In this document: piece after piece, positions 1 to 5,794 of the stretch
How the letters are laid out: each line of letters begins with the position of its first letter
How positions within the stretch are numbered: position 1 is the first letter of the stretch
Assembly (NCBI GenBank): GCA_016875995.1
Contig: VGOG01000014.1
Coordinates: 1-32,827, forward strand
Source: Chloroflexota bacterium
Lineage (GTDB): Bacteria; Chloroflexota; Anaerolineae; VGOG01
DNA length: 32,827 bases
Reading direction: 5' to 3'
The notes under the pieces: generated by a model
Databases searched by the model: none
Seen by the model: only the letters and a program-made list of their open reading frames with translations
What the model was told of the DNA's origin: nothing
Program-made: the position numbers and the translations under genes

Positions 1-1
1 C

Positions 2-730
2 GAAATCAAGTCGGGCAGCTATGTCCGCATCAACAGCTTACACGCTCAGCCTACCCCAATTGCCGTCGGGGTCATCGAGGTGGAGATTGACCGGACTAAT
101 CGCCGAGTGACCTTCAAACTCGCTGACAACTCCGAGGTCACAGCGTCGCTGACGGCTGAAGCTTCAAAGTGGGCCGAGGGCTGCCCCACCAACTTGTATT
201 CTACCCGCATGGAGATGCTCTATCTGGCAGACAATGAGCTGACACTTGACTCAGTTACCTTCAGCCGCCCTGTCTTCGTGGCAAACTGTCCCGTTCCTCC
301 CATCGTCATCACTCTCCAGGAAGCAACTGATGAAACAGGAGCCTCCCCGGACGCTTCAGGTTGTGAGTGGTGGGCAGGCGCTAAGTGTATCTACTTTGGC
401 CAGGACTACGCCACACTGCGTGGTCAGATCGTGGACTTTGAGACCAGGGAAGCGATTCAGGATGCCGAGGTCGTTTTCGTGGCGCCGACAGGGCGCCAAG
501 TCTTCCCTGGTACGTTTCAGGTTGTGTTGCCAGGCGGCGCGCAGGTGGATTTCGAGGTCCGGGCGCCCGGCTATGCGCCCTCTATTGGAAAAGTTGAAAT
601 ATACGACGACAAAGTGGTCGTAAGTCGCGGACCCGGCCCCATTTCAGAAAGCGCATATTTTGAAATCCTTGAACTTCACGACCCCGGCAAGCCTATAGAA
701 TTTCAATACTATCTTGAGGAGGCAAAATGA
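2..730 (+). CDS. Partial gene (5' end outside window): unknown protein with a carboxypeptidase-regulatory-like C-terminal fold
   Basis: The reading frame is open from base 2, so the true start lies upstream; a GTG at 80 is available but nothing marks it as the start. I do not recognise the N-terminal half, which has a Cys-containing stretch. Residues near the C-terminus (about bases 415-610) read LRGQIVDFETREAIQDAEVV then a beta-rich stretch ending in APGYAPSIGKVEI. This is the look of a CarboxypepD_reg-like or similar beta-sandwich domain common in exported proteins. The stop overlaps the next gene's ATG as ATGA, so the two are probably translationally coupled. Function is not predicted; an extracytoplasmic role is inferred from the domain and the exported neighbours. 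Confidence 0.75.
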   Translation, partial: EIKSGSYVRINSLHAQPTPIAVGVIEVEIDRTNRRVTFKLADNSEVTASLTAEASKWAEGCPTNLYSTRMEMLYLADNELTLDSVTFSRPVFVANCPVPPIVITLQEATDETGASPDASGCEWWAGAKCIYFGQDYATLRGQIVDFETREAIQDAEVVFVAPTGRQVFPGTFQVVLPGGAQVDFEVRAPGYAPSIGKVEIYDDKVVVSRGPGPISESAYFEILELHDPGKPIEFQYYLEEAK

Positions 731-2679
731 GAAAACCATTTCTTTGGGTGAGCCTGACGGTGGCTCTGATTCTGGTCTGGGCAGTCGTTCCCACCGGGAG
801 CGCCCTGCCTCTATCGGCTGAAGGGGTGACACCGGCAGCAAGTCGCGTGCTGCCAAACATTGAGCATGCATGGAACGTGTCCTACGTGGGGCAGATCGGT
901 GGCACTGCGTATGCCACGGCCGTCCGCAACAACCTCGCCTATTTGAGCGTGGGACCGCGCCTGTTGGTCCTGGATGTCTCAACCCCTGCCGCACCGGCGC
1001 TGGTGGGCCAGACAGCTCCTCTACCCGGCCTGGCCCGCGGCGTGGCGGTGGCGGGTGGCCACGCCTTCGTGGCCGACGACTCCGCTGGCCTGAGTGTCGT
1101 GAACATCTCCGCCCCGGCTCATCCGTTCCAGGTGGGTCTCCTTGACACGCCGGGTCATGCCAACGGCGTGGTAGTCGCCCAGGGTCGCGCCTATGTGGCC
1201 GACATGGAGGCCGGGCTGCGAGTGATAGACGTGTTGAACCCGGCGAGCCCGGTCGAGCTGGGCTTCTACGACACGCCAGGGCAGGCCTACGGGGTGGCAG
1301 TGGCCGGGCACCTATGCCTACTAGCTGACGGGGAGGCTGGGCTGCGCGTGGTGGATGTCGTGGACCCTGGGCATCCGGTCGAGGTGGGTTTCTACGACAC
1401 GCCGGGGGATGCCTGGGGCGTGGCGGTCGCCGGGGACCCTTCGACAGGCTCAGGGCAAGTTTACGCCTACGTTGCCGACAGGAACGGGGGCCTGCGGGTG
1501 GTGGACGTCTCGGACCCGGCCCAGCCGGTCGAGGTGGGATTCTACGCCACGCCGGACATGGCCACGGGCGTGGCGGTGGCCCAGGGGTATGCCTACGTGG
1601 CCAATGGGGGACATGCTGCCAGTCTGCTGGTGTTGGACGTCGTGGACCCGACCCACCCGGTGCCAGTTGGCTCCACCACCGAGCCGAGCCAGGCCGTAGT
1701 GGTGGACGGGCGCTACGCCTATGTGGTCGCCTGGGAGCATGGCCTGCGGGTGGTAGACGTGTCGAACCCGGCCAACCCGACACAGGTGGGCCTCTACGAC
1801 ACAACGCCGCCAACCCTGGGCGTGGCGGTGTCCGGAACCTACGCCTACCTGGCCAACTGGGGTGCCGGCTTGCACGATGTGAACGTCTCGGACCCGGCGC
1901 ACCCGGTGGAAGTAGGCTTCCTCGAGGGACTGGGGTGGTACAGACGTGTGGCGGTGGCTGGGGGCTACCTCTATGGCGCCGCCGGCTGGGGCGGTCTGAG
2001 AGTGGTGGACATCGCCGACCCGGCGCACCCGGCCGAGGTCGGAGTATACATTACGCCGGGGCATGGCGAGGACGTGGCCGTGGCCGGCAGTTACGCCTAT
2101 GTGGCCAACGCGGAAGAGGGCCTGCGGGTGGTGGACGTCTCGGACCCAACGAACCCGGTCGAGGTCGGCTTCTACGACACGCCGGGATATGCCACCGCCG
2201 TGGCGGTGTCCGGCGGCTACGCCTTCATCGCTGACTCCCAGGCTGGGTTGCGGGTGGTAGACGTCTCTGACCCGGCGAACCCGGTCGAGGTAGGGTTCTA
2301 CGACACACCGGGGTACGCCACCGCCGTGGCGGTGTCCGGCGGCTACGCCTTCATCGCTGACTCTCAGGCTGGATTGCGGGTGCTAGACGTCTTGGACCCG
2401 GCGAATCCGACCCAGGTGGGTTTCTACGACACGCCGGGTGATGCCCAGGGGGTGGCACTGACCGGGAGCTACCTCTATGTGGCCGATGGGTTTGGTGGCC
2501 TGCGGGTGCTGGACGTCTCGGACCCGGCCGCTCCTACAGAAGTGGGCTACTACGACTCGCCGGGTTATGCCATGCATGTGGCGCTGGCCGGGGTGCACAC
2601 CTACGTCGCCGACGAAAATGGCGGGCTGCTAATCCTGCACTTTGGGAAGCGGATCTACCTGCCCCTTGTCTCGCGCTAG
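727..2679 (+). CDS. Secreted LVIVD-repeat beta-propeller protein, 13 repeats
   Basis: The ATG at 727 follows a good ribosome binding site (GAGGAGG, 5 nt upstream). Residues 1-27 form a signal peptide. The rest is 13 tandem repeats of about 42 residues with the pattern LRVVDVSDPxxPVEVGFYDTP ... AVAGxYAYVADxxxG, which is the LVIVD repeat; such repeats are known or predicted to fold as propeller blades. Unit 4 is 50 residues instead of 42 because a dispersed repeat is inserted in frame (bases 1437-1457, encoding DPSTGSGQ). Units 10 and 11 are nearly identical at DNA level. The protein ends in KRIYLPLVSR, a tail I associate with exported Chloroflexota proteins. The gene is coupled to its upstream neighbour by ATGA overlap and followed by a lipoprotein gene 16 nt later. 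It probably acts at the cell surface in protein or ligand binding; no enzyme motif is visible. Confidence 0.9.
   Translation: MRKPFLWVSLTVALILVWAVVPTGSALPLSAEGVTPAASRVLPNIEHAWNVSYVGQIGGTAYATAVRNNLAYLSVGPRLLVLDVSTPAAPALVGQTAPLPGLARGVAVAGGHAFVADDSAGLSVVNISAPAHPFQVGLLDTPGHANGVVVAQGRAYVADMEAGLRVIDVLNPASPVELGFYDTPGQAYGVAVAGHLCLLADGEAGLRVVDVVDPGHPVEVGFYDTPGDAWGVAVAGDPSTGSGQVYAYVADRNGGLRVVDVSDPAQPVEVGFYATPDMATGVAVAQGYAYVANGGHAASLLVLDVVDPTHPVPVGSTTEPSQAVVVDGRYAYVVAWEHGLRVVDVSNPANPTQVGLYDTTPPTLGVAVSGTYAYLANWGAGLHDVNVSDPAHPVEVGFLEGLGWYRRVAVAGGYLYGAAGWGGLRVVDIADPAHPAEVGVYITPGHGEDVAVAGSYAYVANAEEGLRVVDVSDPTNPVEVGFYDTPGYATAVAVSGGYAFIADSQAGLRVVDVSDPANPVEVGFYDTPGYATAVAVSGGYAFIADSQAGLRVLDVLDPANPTQVGFYDTPGDAQGVALTGSYLYVADGFGGLRVLDVSDPAAPTEVGYYDSPGYAMHVALAGVHTYVADENGGLLILHFGKRIYLPLVSR
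1437..1457 (+). repeat. Dispersed 21-22-bp element, copy A, in frame inside the LVIVD gene
   Basis: The sequence CCCTTCGACAGGCTCAGGGCA matches three other copies in this window (9600, 9710, 14046). Here it explains an 8-codon surplus in propeller unit 4: all neighbouring units are about 42 codons, this one is 50. That is direct evidence of insertion without frameshift. Confidence 0.85.
2158..2409 (+). repeat. Recent tandem duplication of one LVIVD blade (2 x 126 bp)
   Basis: Bases 2158-2283 and 2284-2409 encode nearly the same 42 residues and differ at only a few, mostly silent, positions. Other blades of the gene are clearly more diverged, so this pair looks like the latest duplication or a gene-conversion event. 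Confidence 0.85.
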
Positions 2680-2695
2680 TAGAGGAGGAGGTCTG

Positions 2696-3385
2696 ATGTT
2701 TAGATTCCAGGAAGATGGTAAACTGGTTCACATCACCTTGTGGTCGCTTGTTCTTATACTGTCGCTGGTCGGCTGTACGTCCGTCTTGGGTAGGCCCGTT
2801 CAGCCCACGCCAACAGAAGCCGAACTGGGAGCTATCGAGCAGGAGGTAAATCAGCTTGTTCACGAACTGGGATTCCCGTTCTCAACCGCTGTTGATGTTG
2901 AAGGGAACCGGGTCGTGTTGTGGGTCACAGATCGTGCACAATTTGAGGCCGCCCTGCAAAACGCCGGCCGGCAACTGCCCGAGCACGTGGAGGTGGTTGT
3001 AGTGAATCAGCCACCGGTTCAGGCCCCGGCTGGCATCACCCCAGTACCTGATGTAGCTTTTCCCCAGCTACGAGCACGCAGCACAATACACTTTGATTTA
3101 GGTCCTCTCCAGGGGAAACTACTCATCAAGGGTGGCTGCTTGCGGGTCAGCGAGAGGGATGAAGAGGCAGGACGCCTGATCATCTGGCAACCCGATTATT
3201 TCCTGAACAATAATCAGGGCACTGTCGAGGTACTGGACAGGGAAGGCAAGGTGGTGGCGCGTGTGGGTGAACCGATCAGCCTGACAGCGGCCGGAGTGAC
3301 AGATTGGGAACGCCAATTGCGCGAGCCGTTGCCGGAGCAGTGTCCAGGGCCCTACTGGGTGATGGACGGAATCGTGTACAAGTAG
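2696..3385 (+). CDS. Predicted lipoprotein, unknown function
   Basis: I place the start at the ATG at 2696, which follows GAGGAGGAGG and gives a 229-residue protein with a proper lipoprotein signal: a hydrophobic stretch ending in SLVGC (Cys about residue 27). An upstream in-frame TTG would overlap the LVIVD gene and put a charged leader before the signal, so it is unlikely. The mature part begins with a PTPTEAE linker, then a small domain of about 70 residues (EIxxLVHELGFPFSTAVD ... RAQFEAALQNAG), then a beta-rich C-terminal half with two Cys residues (GGCLRV and EQCPGPYW) that could form a disulfide after export. I do not recognise a family. It sits in the secreted-protein cluster, 16 nt after the LVIVD gene, and its stop lies inside the direct repeat that flanks the palindromic element at 3400. 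Confidence 0.8.
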   Translation: MFRFQEDGKLVHITLWSLVLILSLVGCTSVLGRPVQPTPTEAELGAIEQEVNQLVHELGFPFSTAVDVEGNRVVLWVTDRAQFEAALQNAGRQLPEHVEVVVVNQPPVQAPAGITPVPDVAFPQLRARSTIHFDLGPLQGKLLIKGGCLRVSERDEEAGRLIIWQPDYFLNNNQGTVEVLDREGKVVARVGEPISLTAAGVTDWERQLREPLPEQCPGPYWVMDGIVYK

Positions 3386-3399
3386 CATTAAGGAGAAAG

Positions 3400-3470
3400 T
3401 TTTGAAGCAGAGCGGTCTCCCATGCCCGCGAATCGGCGGCGTGGGAGCCGCCTCCGCTAGTAATTTTCCA
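3400..3470 (+). repeat. 71-bp palindromic element, copy 1, flanked by 17-bp direct repeats
   Basis: The element runs from TTTTGAAGCAGAGCGG to GCTAGTAATTTTCCA, with an imperfect inner palindrome (CTCCCATGCC ... GGCGTGGGAG). The same 71 bp occurs inverted at 8947-9017. The flanks, CAAGTAGCATTAAGGAG (3379-3395) and CAAGTAGCATTGAGGAG (3469-3485), are direct repeats with one mismatch. They contain the upstream gene's stop and the downstream gene's Shine-Dalgarno, as a target duplication would. Confidence 0.85.
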
Positions 3471-3493
3471 AGTAGCATTGAGGAGGAAGACAG

Positions 3494-5038
3494 GTGCACA
3501 TCAGACAAATGATAGCGATCTTTTCCGTAATGGTGCTAACAGCGCTCCTCGCAGCATGTGGCCCGCAAGAAACGGCCCATCTGCCGGTCTCAGAGACCCC
3601 GACCTTAGCCCCTCTCCGAATCCTCGACGACACCGAGTGGGCGCTCGCCTCCCTGAACGGCAACAGCCCGGTTGAGGGCTCAGCCATCACCCTGGCCTTC
3701 TATCCGGAGAGCTACATGCAAGGGGATGCAGGCTGCAACTCGTACGGGGTAGACTATATCGCCGACGGCAACCGGTTCCAGGTCCCTGAGATCCACCGGA
3801 CGCGGGACACGTGTGATGCGCCGGACATCATGCAGCAAGAAGCTGCTTTCTTCGAGGCACTGGCCAAGGTTGCCGCCTACCGGGCGACGGAGGAGCGCCT
3901 GGAGTTCGACGACGCCCAAGGCCGCACGATCCTGGCCTTTGCCAGGGTACCGCCACCCACAACCGGGAGTGTCCTTCCTGGCACCAGGTGGGTGCTCACG
4001 TCGCTGCGGGGCCAGCCCCTCCTGCCGGGCACAACCATCAACCTGGAGTTCGGAGAGGCTTGGTACAGCGGCTACACGGGCTGCAACAACTACGGAGGTG
4101 GGCCTGACAGCGGCAAGTACACCGCGACCGACGAGGGGATCCTGAAGATCATCGGCATGGCAGTTACCGTCCAGGCGTGTCCCGCAGGTGTAGGCGAGCA
4201 GCAGGAGGCATACCTTGAATCGTTCTTGAGCGCGGCTGCCTACCGCCTCGTCGGCGACCGCCTGGAGATCCAGGACGCCACTGGGAAGACGGTCCTCATC
4301 TACGCCCGGCAGCCCGAATGTGCCGAAGAACCTGCAAACCTGGAGGGCACCGGCTGGCAGCTCGTCTCAGTGGACGGCCAGGAGCCCATGGAAGGCTCGG
4401 CCACCACCCTCGCCTTCCTCAACGACAAGTGGCTCGTTGAGTACTCCAAATGCGAGGCGTACATCAAGGCCTACCAGGCGGCTGGTCACGAGCTGGACCT
4501 TGTGTTCGAGGCCTGGTTGGGGCGGACCTGCCAGTACGAGGGGGGCCAGGGTGCCATCACGCTGGGGGCGCCGAGCGATTATTGCCTGACGCAGGGCCGG
4601 CTCCAGATCACGACGGTGCCCGGCCAGGTGTTCGTCTACGAACCCCTGTCCGAGGCAGTCCGGCCCGTCCTCGAGGGCCCAACCTGGACACTGCTGGCCG
4701 CTGTCGAAGAAAGACGGCCTGAAGGACTGCCCGTCCCGGTGCCGGACCCGAACCCGGTGCTGGAGGGGACCGAGATCACCCTCACTCTCGAAGACGGCAC
4801 GGCGGGCGGTTCGGCGGGCTGCAATGCCTACGGCGCAGCATACACCCTGGACGGCACCTCGCTCGCCTTCGGAGAGGTCGTCGCCACGGAGAGGGGTTGT
4901 CCGACCCCCGACGTGATGGAGCAGGAGCAGCGCTACCTGACGTGGTTGCAGGACGTGACGGGCTATCACATCTATGGCCGGCAACTCTGGCTGATGGTAT
5001 GCGATGGACGAGCCCTGGTTTTCGCTGTGAAGGCTTGA
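3494..5038 (+). CDS. Lipoprotein with four META domains
   Basis: The start is the GTG at 3494, 8 nt after GAGGAGGAAG. Residues 1-22 are a lipoprotein signal ending in LLAAC (Cys22). Four META-type repeats follow, at about residues 40-148, 157-270, 283-388 and 396-512. Each has a TxW.L.S(V/L) beginning and an E-x3-YL/FF ... L helix. Repeats 1, 2 and 4 keep the GCN-Y core (AGCNSYG, TGCNNYG, AGCNAYG) and the conserved Cys near T-R-D-T-C or RGCP. Repeat 3 has lost GCN (it reads YSKCEAY) and is degenerate. META domains occur in heat-shock protein HslJ and many exported lipoproteins; HslJ is linked to novobiocin tolerance in E. coli, but the role of multi-META proteins is unknown. A terminator follows at 5083. 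Confidence 0.9.
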   Translation: MHIRQMIAIFSVMVLTALLAACGPQETAHLPVSETPTLAPLRILDDTEWALASLNGNSPVEGSAITLAFYPESYMQGDAGCNSYGVDYIADGNRFQVPEIHRTRDTCDAPDIMQQEAAFFEALAKVAAYRATEERLEFDDAQGRTILAFARVPPPTTGSVLPGTRWVLTSLRGQPLLPGTTINLEFGEAWYSGYTGCNNYGGGPDSGKYTATDEGILKIIGMAVTVQACPAGVGEQQEAYLESFLSAAAYRLVGDRLEIQDATGKTVLIYARQPECAEEPANLEGTGWQLVSVDGQEPMEGSATTLAFLNDKWLVEYSKCEAYIKAYQAAGHELDLVFEAWLGRTCQYEGGQGAITLGAPSDYCLTQGRLQITTVPGQVFVYEPLSEAVRPVLEGPTWTLLAAVEERRPEGLPVPVPDPNPVLEGTEITLTLEDGTAGGSAGCNAYGAAYTLDGTSLAFGEVVATERGCPTPDVMEQEQRYLTWLQDVTGYHIYGRQLWLMVCDGRALVFAVKA

Positions 5039-5082
5039 AGCCACGACCTGACAGAGCTGATAGAGGAGACTACTTCATCCCG

Positions 5083-5111
5083 ACGGGTGGGTCACATTCC
5101 CCACCCGTTTT
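5083..5111 (+). terminator. Rho-independent terminator after the META gene
   Basis: A 9-bp perfect stem, ACGGGTGGG (5083-5091) pairing with CCCACCCGT (5100-5108), with an 8-nt loop and a TTTT run at its end. It closes the plus-strand secreted-protein cluster. Confidence 0.85.
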
Positions 5112-5120
5112 GCATTGAGT

Positions 5121-5149
5121 TTGCGCTTTTGAGCTTAAGATGATAAAAT
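5121..5149 (+). promoter_or_regulatory. Possible promoter for the GNAT gene
   Basis: TTGCGC (5121-5126), a 17-nt spacer and TAAAAT (5144-5149) lie directly after the terminator and about 45 nt before the GNAT ATG. A TATACT at 5157-5162 is an alternative -10 without a good -35. This is a weak call from sequence alone. Confidence 0.35.
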
Positions 5150-5194
5150 ATCAGCGTATACTTGTATCTCTGCGACTGGAGGAAACAGACAACG

Positions 5195-5722
5195 ATGATC
5201 GTCCGCCCTGCCGAACTGGTTGACCTGAAGGCTTGCCTGGATATAGACCACTCCTACGTGACCGACCACGTCTGGCAGATGGAAGAAAGCGAGGGGCCCA
5301 GCGAAGTTACGGTGATTTTCCGCACCGCCAGATTGCCGCGGTCCATGCGGGTCAGGTACCCTAAGGAATACGATAATCTATTGGCAAGCTGGCGGCGGGG
5401 CGAGTGCTTCCTGGTCGCCGAAGAAGATGGCCAGGTACGAGGCTATCTGGACCTGTCTGTGCAAGCCTGGCATCTTACGGGCTGGGTGGACAACCTGGCT
5501 GTCGCCAGGGACTATCGTCGCCGGGGCATCGGAACGGCCCTCCTGAAGAAGGCCACCGACTGGTCTCGCCAGCGGGGACTCATGAGACTGATGTTGGAGG
5601 TCCAAACCAAGAACTATCCCGCCATCTGTTTCTGCCAAAAGAACGGCTTCGCTTTCTGCGGTTTCAACGATCGCTACTACACCAATCAAGACATCGCTCT
5701 GTTCTTCGCACGTGGTATTTAG
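5195..5722 (+). CDS. GNAT-family N-acetyltransferase (RimI-like)
   Basis: The ATG at 5195 follows GGAGGAA with normal spacing and starts directly with the GNAT beta-1 strand (MIVRPAELVD). The earlier in-frame ATG at 5162 has no binding site and adds residues with no family match. The 175-residue product has the acetyl-CoA pyrophosphate loop RRRGIGTA (about residues 108-115) after strand DNLAVAR. Further on, NYPAICFCQKNGF (140-152) matches the N-x-A-x-x-FY-x-x-x-GF element of RimI-like enzymes. It would transfer an acetyl group from acetyl-CoA to an amine, possibly a protein N-terminus or a small molecule; the substrate cannot be read from sequence. It appears to be its own transcription unit between a terminator and a hairpin repeat. 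Confidence 0.85.
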   Translation: MIVRPAELVDLKACLDIDHSYVTDHVWQMEESEGPSEVTVIFRTARLPRSMRVRYPKEYDNLLASWRRGECFLVAEEDGQVRGYLDLSVQAWHLTGWVDNLAVARDYRRRGIGTALLKKATDWSRQRGLMRLMLEVQTKNYPAICFCQKNGFAFCGFNDRYYTNQDIALFFARGI

Positions 5723-5729
5723 CTTAACC

Positions 5730-5776
5730 AGAAACCAGGTTTCTAGCTGAAAAGCGGGGGAAGAAACCTGGTTTCT
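5730..5776 (+). repeat. Inverted pair of 15-bp near-palindromes (AGAAACCWGGTTTCT)
   Basis: AGAAACCAGGTTTCT at 5730-5744 and its exact reverse complement at 5762-5776, 17 bp apart. Each arm is itself palindromic except at the centre. It begins 8 bp after the GNAT stop and ends just before the next gene's start. It looks like a REP-like dispersed hairpin and might act as an mRNA 3'-end structure. Confidence 0.8.
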
Positions 5777-5794
5777 CCAGAATTGGAGAACGTA

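Noticed and set aside
644-1813. Long minus-strand open frame (389 codons) antisense to the LVIVD gene
   Set aside because: It is Pro/Arg/His-rich, lacks domains and is explained by the GC-rich repeated codons of the real gene on the plus strand.
4367-5044. Minus-strand open frame of 225 codons antisense to the META gene
   Set aside because: No ribosome site and no family; META repeats on the other strand are unmistakable.
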